Positions 20,531-32,100 of a DNA stretch of 64,000 bases are shown here, one piece after another (the stretch's first letter is position 1; each line of letters starts with the position of its first letter). The notes under the pieces were generated by a model. That model did no database searches. It was not told the origin of the DNA and was given only the letters and a program-made list of their open reading frames with translations. Source of the DNA: Trichobilharzia regenti (taxonomy: Eukaryota; Platyhelminthes; Trematoda; Strigeidida; Schistosomatidae); contig OX235263.1 in NCBI GenBank assembly GCA_944472135.2, positions 5,687,517 through 5,751,516 of the forward strand, written 5' to 3'. The translations under genes were made by a program, and so were the position numbers.

Positions 20531-21690
20531 GAACAAAGAGCACTCTTTTCGATAACCCCTTCATCATCAGGCTCTATAGTTATATATACATTATAGTGAA
20601 TGAATGAATGAATTAGTGTTTTGAATAACAACATTAATGTTGCTGTTTAAATAACATCGAATCAATAATAATATTGATAGATTACAGCTCAACGACAGCA
20701 TCAACATAAAATAAGCTGAATGTCAGGAAATTAGGAAAGATAATAGTACAAATTCATGAATTTATAGTCTCTACTGAATGCCAAGGCTGGGCAGTAGTAG
20801 TGGGTGGCTGGACTTGCTTCTTTTGAAAACAGGCCACTGGTTGCTTTAGGCGAATCGCAATAGCCTCTGCTGTTTGGAGCATTCGGTGCTTCGATGATTT
20901 TGACAATTTATTAGGGACTCGGTGGATTATAGAGAAGGATTTTTCCACACTGGCTGGCTTTGTGGCCTGCCGGTTTGCGCCAGATGGTCCAATATCGAAC
21001 TGTTAATGGTTTTCACCACATCTTTACATAGCCATAGTGGGAGATATTCTCTAGGGAGCACCAAAAATGAAGTTCCTAGAGTAACGGCCAATATAACTCG
21101 CTCCACCAAAAGCACAGTTGAATTGAATTGGTTGATACAACTAGAAGTGACTAGTCTAGGTACTTCATCTTTCAGTCGAGGTAGCACCAACGGTCGTGTA
21201 GAGAATAAGACGTGTAGTTCGCCAGCACTAAGAGTTCTTTGAACTGATTTTCTTAATTTCCTCGTAATTATTTCACTTGGCATATCGCCCTTGAATTGTA
21301 GTCTTATATAAAGTGGCTTCTTGTCTACAGATAATGAGTAGTCCTTTTCCGCCGTTTTCTTTGTCATGTGTTTCTTGGTATATGTTTCGGGATAGCCATT
21401 TTTGATCAAAATATCATATACAATGCTTAATTCATCTTCAATTACTTCAAATTTTATCCACAATGGAATTATACTCTACCACGGTACCCAAGTTTTATAC
21501 TTACACTTATTTATAAGCCTCTTCGTATACTTGTCTCGCACTCTCTCACTATTCTGTCTCTTTTGAGAATTTCTCTTGTCAGTATAGTCTGCTACTTGGA
21601 GATTTCTTTTACATTCTATCGAATAATGCTCTAAACAAACTCTTTTTGTGTGGTGGACTGCGACGAAGCTACTGAAATGCATGAATTGTC
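20531..21690 (-). mobile_element. Penelope-like element, C-terminal half
   Basis: A 178-codon minus-strand frame begins at about 21463 with KFEVIEDELSIVYDILIKNG (end of RT). It then shows KPLYIRLQFKGDMPSEIITR and, after a frameshift, parts of a GIY-YIG module and KTINSSILDHLAQTG. The frame at 20948-20754 supplies the end (FSIIHRVPNKLSKSSKHRML, AEAIAIRLKQP). Sequence to about 21690 appears to be more of the RT end. The RT catalytic centre is not present. Confidence 0.65.
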
Positions 21691-21814
21691 CTATCCAAGT
21701 CGGCTTTCTTTAAACTGCTGTCTCTGCGCGATTAGCCCATTTAAGTAGATTTACATTTATGAATGCACTAAATATGGCTTTTACTCACAATTGTTTGTTT
21801 TATTCCTGTACATT

Positions 21815-22033
21815 CCCAGTGAATTATGGGACTTCAAGCTAGAGATTTGAGGTTTCGGTACCTGTGATGTTTATTTTTACGGGATGCGGTTGCTAGCCTC
21901 TTGCTCAACCTACTCTCTTTACCAATCTTATTACTAGCTTAGCGAGGTAAAGGATTACGTCGGTGGCCGGAGATTGAACCCGGAAGCACATGCGTGGTCG
22001 GCGAGCATTTTACCACTGTGCAACCGACGCACA
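21815..22033 (-). repeat. SINE S2 (tRNA-like head, RTE-A-like tail)
   Basis: At the right end, on the minus strand, lies a tRNA-like head with GTGCGTCGGTTGCACAGTGG and B box GGGTTCAATC. The body follows (CTCGCTAAGCTAGTAATAAG, GAAACCTCAAATCTC) and the tail ends GCTTGAAGTCCC, like RTE-A 3' ends. Confidence 0.6.
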
Positions 22034-22587
22034 TTAAGTGTCAAAATCCTTTCTTTCTTTCTTCTTTAGTTGATTTGCACTGATCCCAAAAGAATTAAAA
22101 AACCCAGTGATAGTAAGCTACCTAGCTAAAATTCACCTCGAGTGCACTGCAGAAAGTGCTTATAGACACTTTCGGTGCAATATAGGAATAACTAGGTCAT
22201 AAACCACAAATTTTTAAAACTATGGTGAATGCACTTTATATCTGAAACAAAGTTAAACTATGTAGTCTCAAGGGATGCGAACGCATGAGTGGCCTTTGAC
22301 CAACCGACCACACAAATTAGTGATTCTTGCCCCAAAAATGACCTACAGTTAAAAAATGCATGAAAATACATCAAAGATGTCATCTTCCTGTGGCATGGCT
22401 TAAAATACGTCCCAGTTATAATGAGGAGTTTCAGTTTTTAAGTTAAACCAAGTTTCTGCTCAGTCGGTGAATTCTTTTTGGGGGACCTGGGATATGGGGT
22501 CAAAAACGTGAGCAGTTTACCATTCAATCTTGTGCAAAGTGGGAAAAGGTGGACTGTTTTCGTTTTTATTTTTTTTATTTTATTTTT
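22034..22587. other. Unassigned intronic DNA
   Basis: No recognisable domain or repeat. T-rich runs occur near 22560. Confidence 0.45.
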
Positions 22588-22768
22588 GATTACAACTTGA
22601 TTTCACACTGTCTTTTTGGTACAAGTATGGCATTTTCAGCATGTGATATCAGTAGCCCGAATTTGACAGGCCGACCATAGATATCAGGTGTCAGTCGGCA
22701 GAGGATCGAATTCCGGTCCATGTGCATGGTCGGCGAGAGTCCTTAACCACTGTGCCACCGACGCACAC
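22588..22768 (-). repeat. SINE S1
   Basis: Minus-strand copy with a well-kept head (CGTCGGTGGCACAGTGGTTA, then GGAATTCGATCC), the body TGATATCTATGGTCGGCCTG and the CR1-like tail (ATGCTGAAAATGCCATACTT). Confidence 0.75.
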
Positions 22769-23104
22769 CAGGTGAAGTGGGAATAAGTGATCTATTTCAG
22801 AAAATGACATGGGTAAGGTGTTCGTTGAAAAAGTGGGTAAACTGGAAAAATTAGGACAATAAAATATTTTGGGACGTGGGCAGACAAGGGTGAATTATGT
22901 AGCATTTATGCCATCTTTTACCTACCTATTTGCCGATCAAAACTACCCATTTAGCCCACATTGCCCAGATGCATTCTCTGACTGGGTGTACAATTATTCA
23001 TAGAGGTGACCTGAGGTGAAGTTTCTTCGTGATCACTCACAGTTGTTATTTTTTATTTTAAATTAACTACGGGAAAGACATGCTTTCAGTTCGATTTAAG
23101 TGTT
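22769..23104. other. Unassigned intronic DNA
   Basis: No coding signal and no similarity to other repeats in the window. Confidence 0.45.
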
Positions 23105-23420
23105 GAATAGCAGGGATTCGATTGGTTACAGGATTTCAATCATGATAATCAGCAGACATCGGTCAGAGAATCATTGGAAAACTAATCAGGGAGTACTTAC
23201 TGTCCTAGTGCTTGATACTCTGCATCAGGACACACACACACATCCTGCACCAGGGTTCGAACCAAGGACCTTCCGGTTACAAGGCGAGCTCGTAGAGACT
23301 ATTACGCCTACTGGGACGCTATCCATTTGGCCAGTGACCCCTTAGTTCCAACTTCTGTCAACTCACGTTGTAGTGCGACTTGCACTAGCTCTAATGTCAT
23401 TGGTGGTGAGTACTTCTTCT
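23105..23420 (-). repeat. H2 repeat
   Basis: Tail (GGTTACAGGATTTCAATCATG as printed), a decayed ribozyme region, tRNA-like head with AGGGTTCGAACCAAGGACC, and the upstream region including CTCTAATGTCATTGGTGG. A short CA run lies within. Confidence 0.55.
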
Positions 23421-23457
23421 TCTTCTCAAACTTGACTTGCTTTATTTGGTTTCTCAG

Positions 23458-23960
23458 AGTGTCTGTCTGTCTGTCTGTCTGGATTCAACATAGAACTTGG
23501 CACCGAAGTGCAGTAGTTCGAGTTGCCACCTTCTTCTCCAGGGTGAGCACAGCTGTCGAATTCAGATATGCGTTTAGCTAGTTCTTCCTCAAATAGGGAT
23601 TTAGTTTCCTGATCGAGCTGGGGACGTAATGGTTTTACCGCCAGCTGTTTCCTACGTCCATTCAGTCGTAAGTACACCCGAGCGCGGACCAGTGCATGGT
23701 CGGTATCTACACACGTGTTCCAGAAGGAGCGACAATCTCCTACCGACCCACGCCAACGATAGCTTATTGCTATGTGGTCTATTTGTGTCCAACGTTGGTT
23801 TGATGATGAGGGTCGCCAGGTTAAACAGTGTCTCTCCTTGTGTTTGAAGTTAGTGCTTACGAGAAACAAATGATTATCTGAACAGAACTGTAGGAGACGG
23901 TCACCGTTGTCGGTTCGCTGGCACGGAACTCCAAAAAGTGTTTCAACTAACTAAGGCACT
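23458..23960 (-). mobile_element. RTE-B LINE, endonuclease joined directly to the 3' end
   Basis: A 147-codon minus-strand frame (23869-23426) holds the end of the endonuclease: FLVSTNFKHKERHCLTWRP, then NQRWTQIDHIAISYRW and TDHALVRARVYLRLNG. After EFDSCAHPGEEGG it runs straight into the RTE-B terminal block and the CAGA repeats at 23458. The entire RT has been deleted, at about 23530, without breaking the frame. GDFNA lies upstream, outside the surviving copy. Confidence 0.7.
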
Positions 23961-24397
23961 TACGCTTCGGTTTTTCTCTCCTCTTTTTTTTGTCACTCAT
24001 TGCTCATTATTACTATCACATTTGTTATGACTATTATGATTTCCGTTGTCGTAATTACTTTCTCTGTCTATCATCAACCAGTTGTAGTCTTTCGAAGTTA
24101 TTAATAACCTAGAAAAATAGTAGGGAAGCGGGGTGGTAATTCACGTGAAATTATTTATGCGTAAATGCCTTGCGCATTAGACTTGACTTGTTATTGTTAT
24201 TCTCCTTGCCGTTGTTCAGCTTCTTCTCTTAAAATATGTAGTCAGAAAGAAGAAAAATTAAAAATAACAATATTTTATTTTTAGAACATAATTAATTTTT
24301 GTTTTTATTAGGAAAAATTGTGAGACATACTACTTATAATGGTAATGACGATGGTGGTAGTTTTTTTAATTTTAGTAATTTAATTAATTTATTCCTT
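23961..24397. other. Unassigned AT-rich DNA
   Basis: Long A/T-rich runs; no supported feature. Confidence 0.5.
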
Positions 24398-24545
24398 TAC
24401 GTTTGAAGCTAGAGATTTGAGGTTTCGGTACCTGTGATGTTTATTTTTTAACGGGATGCGGTTGATAGCCTCATGGGCAAACTTTACCTTTTTATCGATC
24501 GGCCTTACTACTGGCTTAGCGAGGATAAGAAGTGTGTCAGCTAAC
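24398..24545 (-). repeat. SINE S2 body without its head
   Basis: Same body as the copy at 21815 (GAAGCTAGAGATTTGAGGTT, CTGGCTTAGCGAGG). It runs straight into RTE-B sequence at about 24545. Confidence 0.5.
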
Positions 24546-25400
24546 ACCATTCGTTGAGGAAGACGATGGCTAGGCATACGTAACACATGTCTTAACCATC
24601 TCAATCGGTGCAATTCATAAACTCGTCAGTTGATGATCGCTCCTTACCTGGCGCTCAACTCCTAACCTCAATAATACCTACCCTATTATACCACCTATCG
24701 CGGGAGATAGAACTCAGGCACCTATGATCAAAGACGACTAGTCAGGCTTTTCATGTCTTCCACTCTCAATGGCCAGGTCTCACAGCCAGCCATAAAAGAG
24801 GACAGAGCGAACTGATGAGCAGTACACGCGACCTTTGGTAGATAGCCAGTCAGATATCACGTCTACGCTAGAGACGGCGTAAACTGGCGTCTACGAAACT
24901 AGCCCTCTGTATCCGTGCTGAGATGTCGTCAGAGATCAACTTGTTGGTGTTGGCCGATGGTACTTCCCAAATAAGTGAAGCGGTCAACGTGCTCTATCAC
25001 TTCACTCCTATTCCTAAACCAGAAGTCAGTGTAGTCCAATCCTGTAACATCATCTTACATTTGACAGCACGAGCGAATCGCATGCCAGACACTCGTAGAT
25101 TGCAGCTCAAGGTGTTCAGAAAACGTCTCGGCATTTTGTCAGCGTCCTCGCCTAGAAGGACTATATCGTCTGCATATTCTAAGTCAACGAGATTATTCCT
25201 TGGTAACAAGTCATTCCCTGAGTTTCTGAAGTGAGTTAGGGTTAAATCCATTAGTAAATCTTTGATGAAATTGAATAGAAATGGGGATAATGGGCATCCC
25301 TGACGGACATCACTAATCGTCAACACTCACCTGGCTGCATGATTTCGGATAGAGTGAGCGCTTTGATCAGTGCAATGTATTTTCTCGCCATTCCCTTTAC
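24546..25400 (-). mobile_element. RTE-B LINE, RT and C-terminal fragment
   Basis: Minus-strand frame 25326-24997 contains ISDVRQGCPLSPFLFNFI (RT palm) and DLEYADDIVLLGEDADKM with the catalytic YADD. After that come KCKMMLQDW and, with stops, the HRLRWLRHVLRMPSHRLP region at 24613. Shifts and stops separate the blocks and the 3' end is replaced by S2-like sequence. Confidence 0.75.
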
Positions 25401-25759
25401 AGCCAAGCATCGCCAGGAACAACAGCAAACATTAATTGCTGTAAGGAAGCCACTTGTTTCGCTTAGCTAGTCAGCATAGTTTTAATTGAGGTGAGGTTGG
25501 ATGAATGAAGATATCAATGCCTGTTTAATCGGTACGGAAAATAAAAGACATGACCCTGATATCGGTGGGCAGATCTACAAAACTCCATACAAGAAAGTAA
25601 TTCCAGACGTTCAATTAATGTTTCTGTATGCTAAGAGACTTGTTGTGTGCGTGTCACACAGAATTTTATCAGTAGTTGCTCCTCTTAAATCCATATTGAA
25701 AATCTGATGGCCTTGCAGCTTAAAAAGATAAACAAGGGAGCTAACAAGTCAACAAACTA
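25401..25759. other. Unassigned intronic DNA
   Basis: A 68-codon open frame at 25501-25707 has no recognisable domain and no splice context; no repeat seen. Confidence 0.4.
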
Positions 25760-25960
25760 TAACTCGAAAAATTTGTCGGACATACTCTGAGGAGACATTC
25801 AGGTGGAGTGGAACCCGAATGATACCTATCGAGTTGGGCGTTGGAGGGTGAGGGGATGCGGGAAGGAAATAAATTGTGGAACCAGATGATAAAGGCTGTT
25901 GAGATCAGGGTACTATTGAAGCCATATGTTCCTCTTTGAACTCAAAGGAATAATAATAAA
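25760..25960 (+). mobile_element. RTE-A-related LINE 3' fragment
   Basis: GGTGGAGTGGAACCCGAATG, GTTGGGCGTTGGAGGGTGAG and the 3' end (ATGTTCCTCTTTGAACTCAAAGG plus AATAATAAT, in pieces) match the divergent RTE-A subfamily at 6130. Confidence 0.55.
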
Positions 25961-26056
25961 GTAAGTTCCAAATTTAGGAGTTTGAAAATACTTAGAGTAT
26001 GAAAAACCGAATGAATACGGATTACTGACTAAATTATTCTACAATAGTATAGTATA

Positions 26057-26564
26057 TTATTATTATTGCTCCCTTGGGTTCCTAGTGGAACATAGGGCTT
26101 CATCTGCACGTCTCCATTTGCTTCTGTCTTCTGCTGTGCTTTTCGCCTACATCCACGTTAGTCCATATTCTTTCAACTCCTCTTCACACGATCTCTTCCA
26201 TGTCACCCTTGGACGTCCCACACGCCGCTTCCCTTTCGGCTTCCGCTCGAGGGCTTGACGCGCGATGTCACCCAGCGGTTTGCTCAGCGAGTGTCCGATC
26301 CATCTCCACTTTCTCCTGCATATTTGTTGGGCGATTGGTTCTTGCATTGTTTGTTCCCATAATTCCTTGTTGGTGATTCTTTCCGGCCATCTGATCTTCA
26401 GTATAGAGTGAAGACAGTTGTTAATAAAGGTCTGCAGCCTTCTGGAAATATTCTTTGTGGCCCGCCAAGTTTCTGATCCGTATAGAAGAACTGACTTGAC
26501 GTTTGTATTGAAAATCCGAATTTTGTTGGTGACGCTGAGTGACGAAGATTTCCAGATTGGTTTC
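26057..26564 (-). mobile_element. RTE-A LINE, 3' part of a copy split by RTE-B
   Basis: The best-kept RTE-A C-terminus in the window. The minus-strand frame includes NKIRIFNTNVKSVLLYGSET, INNCLHSILKIRWPERI, PIAQQICRRKWRWIGHSL and KPKGKRRVGRPRVTWKRS, ending at LTWM. The 3' end has ATT repeats near 26057. It is interrupted at 26564 by an RTE-B insertion and resumes at 27835. Confidence 0.8.
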
Positions 26565-27834
26565 TGTCTGTTTTTCTGTCTGTTTTCGACATAGAACTTT
26601 GCACAGATGTGCGGAAGTTCAAGTCGCCACACTCCGTGTAGCACACGAAGCAATAGAAGAAAGTACAAGAAAAGCATAATAGAAACAGTGAGCAGAGGTG
26701 TGAGACAAAGGAGGAGTAATAACGAAGAACAAAAGAGTTTCATTGGAGATCATAAGTCACAAGGAGTGGGTGCATCTGCGCCACTGAGAACGATTTTGAG
26801 CCATGTCACCAATTGTTTCTAACCATAGATTTTTACCGTCCCGAGGACCCCAGCCTGGAAGTCTACACCTTCCTACGTGGCTTAGACCAACTGTTGTGGA
26901 TTTCATCGACTGGTGCCAAGTTTTTGTTTGATCACCGCTAGCTCTTTTGCAGCCTTACCCTATATCCGCTAACATTGCTCGTCGAGGGAGGCGATGTCTT
27001 GGCATACGTAACATATGTCCTAACCATCTCAGTCTTTGTAACTTCACGACTTCGTCGATTGATTTCCCCTGTTTACCTAGAACTCAACGCCTAACTTCAA
27101 TGTTGCTCACCTTATTATGCCACTTTACACGGGAAATAGAGCGCAGGCACCTATGATCAAAGACAGCTAGTCTTTTCATGTCTTCCACTCTCAGTGGCCA
27201 GGTCTCACAGCCAGCCATGAAGAAGGACGGAGCGGACTGATGAGCAATACACCCGCCCTTTGGTCGATAGTCGAACATCTCGTCTACGCGAGAGTCGGCG
27301 GAAACTGGCAAATGCGAAACGAGCCCCCTGTATTCGTGCTGAGATTTCGTCAGAGATCAGCCCGTTGGGGCTGATGGTACTTCCCAAATAAGTGAAGCGG
27401 TTAACGTGCCCTACCACTTCACTTCCTATTTTTAAACTAGGTGTCGATGTAGTCCAGTCCTGTAACATCATCTTGCATTTGGCGGGAGCGAATCGCATGC
27501 CAAACATCCGTAGATTACAGCTCAAGGAGTTGAAACAAAAAGCAGCTACCCAATCCAACATCTTGATCACAAAATTTCATGCCGGATCGGCCGTGGCCCG
27601 GATTAACAACGGCCGTGCTTCCTGCTGCCGTGTCACATCGCAGGAGTGATAATTATGCTACTGAGGCACACCAAACAAAAGAGAACGAACAAAAACAGGC
27701 CGCGTGTGACCGACCACAAGCTGTTGTCCCCTGGGCTCTGCGGTCACGCAACCAACTTCCACAGTGTGGGCAGCCGGGAAGTAACAATCGCCCTCACAAT
27801 CCGAAATGCACGTGAAACCTCTCTATTACTCACT
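26565..27834 (-). mobile_element. RTE-B LINE insertion with inverted 5' segment
   Basis: The main part, 26565 to about 27540, is minus strand. It ends in CAGA-type repeats and encodes the RT tail and C-terminus (LRMFGMRFAPAKCKMMLQDW, FTYLGSTISPNGLISDEI, STKGRVYCSSVRSVLLHG). The rest, about 27545-27834, is the family's 5' region in plus orientation (CCTGGGCTCTGCGGTCACGC matches the inverse of 56960-56985). The whole is bounded by a 12-base duplication CAGATTGGTTTC (26553-26564 and 27835-27846). That marks one insertion event with internal inversion. Confidence 0.78.
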
Positions 27835-29992
27835 CAGATTGGTTTCAGGTTGATGAATGTGTTTCTCGCCTTCCCTATTCTCGATTTGACATCCTCGTCA
27901 GTTCCAAATGCCTGTAGTTGAGACAATGCTACCTAGATCAGTGAGTGAATGAAGTGACCTCTTTCAAATTCCTCCCGTTGATGGTGATTGACGCTGGGTG
28001 TCGCTGCTGTTGTTGTTGGTTAGTTGGTTGTTTATTTTGATAACCTCCGTCTTGTCTATGTTCGCCTGGAGTCCTGTCTTCGCCGGCTGCTTCTTCGGCC
28101 AGTTTGTTGGTCGGTTTTTGCTTGTAAGTCTTCGATTTTGCGTGACATCAAACATAAATCATCCGCGAAATGCAGGTCTTCTAGGTTCTTCACGTCGGTC
28201 CAGGATATTCCTGTCTTCTCGTTTCCCACTGTCGACGCATGATGCAGTCCACCACAATTAGGAATATCATTGGTGAGGCGCCTTTCCCTCCTTCCAGACC
28301 TTTTGCAATAATAGAGTCAGCATGTCTGCTGTAGTCTCTGGGTCCACTTTCAGTGCTTCAATGGGTATTCCATCTGGTCCGGCTGCTTTTCCAGCTTTCA
28401 GAAGCTTGATTGCGTTCAAGACTTCAGCTCTCGTTAGGGGATTGGTGTCAACTTGCAGTTTTGTGCGCGCTGTTGTTGGTATTTCTGGATGGGTTGCAGG
28501 TGATGGTCGGTTCAAGAGTCCTTTGAATTGATCCGCCCATTGTTTAATCTGTTTTTCTTCCTTGATAATTGGGTTCCCTTGGCTGTCTTTTATAGTTTTC
28601 GCTTGTGTCGGTCTCTTCCCGGATAGAGATTTGGTTATCTGAAATAATGTAGTCAGGTCCCTTTTGCTTGCTGCCTTTTCAGCTTTAGTGGCCAGATTGT
28701 CGTAGAATTATCTTCTGTCCTTCCTAGCACTCTTCTTCACTTCTTTGTCCAGTGCTTTGTAAGTTGAGCTCATCGTCTCCTTCTCCTGTCCGTCCTTGCA
28801 TTGAATCATTTTCTCTTTCACCATTCTCCTCTTTTCTATTAATTTCCAAGTGTCCGTTGAGAGCCATTCCTTGTCTTGTCTCTTCTTTCTTCCTAGAACC
28901 GTTGAACACGTTTCGTTGAGAATCGCCTTCAGAGACTTCCAATGTTCTTCCACGCATGATTCTTCAGTGATGTCGCGTAGTGTTTCCTGCTTTGCTCTGA
29001 CAGTTGCAGTGAAAGTGTCTTTTGTGGTTGTGTCCTTCAGTTTCCGAGTGTTGAACTTGCATTGTGGCCTATCTCCAGCTATCCTCGAGGCTTTTAGTTT
29101 CACCTTGAAAGTCCCTTGTACTAGATAGTGGTCTGAACCCACATCTGCTCCTCTCCTTGACCTTGTGTCCAGTAGGCTCCGTCTCCACTTTCTTGAAATT
29201 GAGATGAAGTCTATTTAGTTTTTGGTGTTTCCATCTGGTGAAATCCATGTCGTCTTGTGTATATCCTTGTGTTTGAAAACTCTGCCACCAATCACCAAAT
29301 CATTGAAGGCGCAGAAGTCTGAGAAGAGTTCACCATTGTCGTTCATTTCACTGAGGGCCTCTCGACCCATGGTGAGTTCTCTTCCTGTGTCGTCTCCTCT
29401 CAGCTTCGCATTCATGTCGCCCATCAGGATTTCAATATCGCCATTTGGGACGTTGTCCATTATTGCTTGTAGTTGTCTGTAAAACGCCTCCTTCTTCTCT
29501 CGTTCTGAGACGTTTGTAGGCGCATAGCATTGACATTGAATGACTGTAACTTTCCTTCCTTTTGAGTTGAACCTGGCTGTCATTATCCTGGAGGAGATTG
29601 GTTCCCACTGCATGAGAGCTTTGGCTGCTGTTGGTGACATCATGATGGCCACTCCCTCGGTGTGCTCGTGATTGTCCTCAAGGTGGCCGGAAAAGATTAT
29701 TGTCTCTCCATTTGGTAGTTGGCACTTTCCAGTTCCGTTCCATCTGCTTTCGCAGATTCCCAACACTTCTATTCTGTACCTTCTCATTTCAGCGGCTATC
29801 TGGGTAGCATTTCCAGTTTCGTACATTGTACGAACATTCCAGGTACCCATCCTTACTTTTGCTTTCATCGAAAGAAGGCACATCGGCTGACTGGCTTCCC
29901 GAAGGCTTTCACCAGCCTGCGTCATTTCACTTCCCCGATTCCAGCGAAAAGTAAGGCTATTGCTTATGTTTTTAGAATTTTTAATATATTTA
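27835..29992 (-). mobile_element. RTE-A LINE, 5' part with nearly complete endonuclease
   Basis: Continues the copy from 26564. Reading from 29925: a 236-codon endonuclease frame with RMGTWNVRTMYETGNATQ, EVLGICESRWNGTGK, EGVAIMMSPTAAK, EILMGDMNAKLRGDD and FKHKDIHKTTWISPDG. It ends at a stop (29215-29217) where IDFIS follows in the same frame. GSDHYLVQG then marks the last catalytic motif, at about 29140. Downstream come GKAAGPDGIPIEALK (start of RT, about 28400) and, after a deletion at about 28262, the region after the RT YADD-like motif. Most of the RT fingers and palm are missing. Confidence 0.82.
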
Positions 29993-30135
29993 TTCGTTGA
30001 AGTTTCTGTAGCGATTTGGTTGTTTTACAGGGGTGGAGTTGCTAGCACCACGCTCCAATCCTCCCTCTTTACCCGGGCTTGGGACCGGCGAGAAAACTAG
30101 TAAGCTAGTGGCCTAGCAAGCTAGTATCTGGCGAG
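29993..30135 (-). repeat. S2-like body upstream of RTE-A
   Basis: CGTTGAAGTTTCTGTAGCG, GTTGCTAGCACCACGCTCC and CTAGCAAGCTAG match the block at 8503 and the S2 body at 52708. In both 8503 and here it lies at the 5' side of RTE-A. Confidence 0.5.
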
Positions 30136-30330
30136 GTTATAGTATAGTATGGAAGTATAGTAATATAGAAGGTTTAAGGTCACTAGTAAAAGATAATTGA
30201 ATTAACTGCCTGTGTACACGCAGCTCAGGATTCTTCTTGCGTATATCAATAGCTTCTGCTGTAGACAGGAGATATAGCCGGAGACGCTTCGAAAAACTTG
30301 GACTTACCCCGCAAGTCATTCTGAAAGATT
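30136..30330 (-). mobile_element. Penelope-like element, extreme C-terminus
   Basis: Minus-strand residues SPSFSKRLRLYLLSTAEAID followed by IRKKNPELRVHR resemble the last part of the PLE ORFs at 20754 and 52090 (pattern LSKR..  H.L..AEA..IR..NP.LC.Q). GIY-YIG core not present. Confidence 0.55.
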
Positions 30331-30498
30331 TTTGTGTTGATGTGTAAGAATAGAGTACTCAAGAATCAAGTTATTGGTGCGTGTAATTCTTCTTTTCGAC
30401 GACTATATTATGGGGAGATTTCCTTGAGCACGTGCCCAGACAATATCCTACTGGAGCAGGAGTATGTACACAGCTTGTAGGTTTGTGGGGATTTTGTT

Positions 30499-30775
30499 GG
30501 TTACAGGATTTCATCATGAGCTGACATTGGTTAGGAGTCGCGCTATGATGTGAATTGGCAGAAGTTAGAATTCATGGGCCATTGGATCGTGTCCCAGTGG
30601 CTTAATGGTATACGAACTCCCTGGCCTTGTAACCAGAAGGTCCTGGGTTCGACACCTGGTGGTGGGTGCGTACTGATGAAGAATCCCAATTTAAGATGAA
30701 ACAACTGACTAGTACTCCCTGCAGGTTTTCCAATGGTTCTCTAACTAATGTCAGCTTATGATGAAATTTAACTAT
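30499..30775 (+). repeat. H2 repeat
   Basis: A short inverted tail (TTTCATCATGAGCTGACATT) precedes a plus-strand unit: CAGTGGCTTAATGGTATACG, CCTGGGTTCGACACC, a ribozyme-like region with core ATGAAGA, then the tail TGTCAGCTTATGATGAAAT. Confidence 0.6.
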
Positions 30776-31294
30776 GGAATCGGTGATAAACACTAGTGAA
30801 GGTAGATTACTTTTTAAATATATGACTGTTCGGCACATATGATGGAATTCTTCTAGACTGAATTCTAGGCATTCAACTCCTTTACAGAGGAAAATCAATA
30901 AAACTGACATAAATACAAACAAGTTTATGTAAAATCCGAATATGTAGTTTAAATGTATATATACCCTAGTTAACGGACATATTTTAATGTAGAGTTGCAC
31001 TGGAATTCACTTACAACTTTTGAATCTATCAATAACCACTAACTGACTGACTGACTGACTGCCTGATTGATTGACTGTCGCTCATCCACACTAACCGGTT
31101 TTTTCCTCTCATAAAACTTCCGATTTCATTTAAATTATTTATATTCTGTAGCAGGTTTTCATTTTTTAATTGAAAGGATACTTTCCTAATGCAATACACT
31201 GTATGTTACATTGTCTATATGTTATGTCTAATAATATCCCATTTGGTTACTGTTATATTAATTGCACTCTAAATGCACTTGTCTAGGCTAGTAC
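30776..31294. other. Unassigned DNA with a CTGA microsatellite
   Basis: CTGACTGACTGACTGA-like repeats at about 31042-31065. No coding signal. Confidence 0.45.
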
Positions 31295-32100
31295 TTACTT
31301 GGCGAAGTTGCATTAACCAGCTCCAAGAGGGGGAGGCTGATCACTGAGGAAATCTCAGCACGGATACAGAAGGCTCGTTTGTCATTTGCGAACAACTTAC
31401 GCCATCCCTGGCGTAGATGTGATGTGTGACTTTCGACAAAAAAGTAGTGTATACTGCTCAGTAGCAGTTCGTTCCGTCCTTCTTTTCGTTGTAGGACATG
31501 GTCATTGAAATGGGGAAGGCTTGAGACATATGGCTAGCTGTTTTTGATTATATATGTATGTGTTCTATCTCCTGTGTTAGCTGGTGTATGTATTAGCTTG
31601 AGTAATATTGAGCTTTGGCGTTGAGTAATAGGTAAGGAGTGGGAATTGACTGACGGAGTTGTAAAGTTACTTCGATCGAGATGGTTAGGACATGCGTTAC
31701 GCATGCACGGAAAGCCATCGCCTTCCTCGACAACGGGCACTGTTAGATGGTTTATCAGCCAATAAAATCCATAACAGTTAGTTTAAGTCAATCAACCAGC
31801 AACGTAGGGAGGTGTATACTTCCTGGTTAGAGTTCTGGGGATGGTAAAATCCAATGAAGGCTGGGAACCATTGTTGATATGGCTCAAAGTCGTTATTAAT
31901 AATGGCGCAGACGTATTCATCACTCCTTGTGATTTGTCATGCCCAATAAAACTCTTTTGCTCTTCCATATTACTATTCTTCTTCACTCTTGAACCTCACT
32001 TTAGTCTCTTCTGTTGCTTTGTGTGCAACATGGAGAAAGAGTGGCAACTCTAACTGGTGCACATCTGTGTGGAAAGTTCTGTCAGTCAGTCTGTCTAGAC
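31295..32100 (+). mobile_element. RTE-B LINE, 3' part
   Basis: Plus-strand reading with stops: ITEEISARIQKARLSFANN, then VVKLLRSRWLGHALRMHG, later PCDLSCPIKLFCSSILLFFF, and the end CAGTCAGTCTGTCT. 5'-truncated after the RT. Confidence 0.65.

Noticed and set aside
22690..22768. tRNA gene with A and B boxes
   Set aside because: The tRNA-like sequence is the head of SINE S1, present in many diverged copies with a SINE body attached; not a functional tRNA gene.
29222..29482. Open frame on the plus strand opposite the RTE-A endonuclease
   Set aside because: Antisense shadow of the endonuclease frame, which carries the recognisable motifs.
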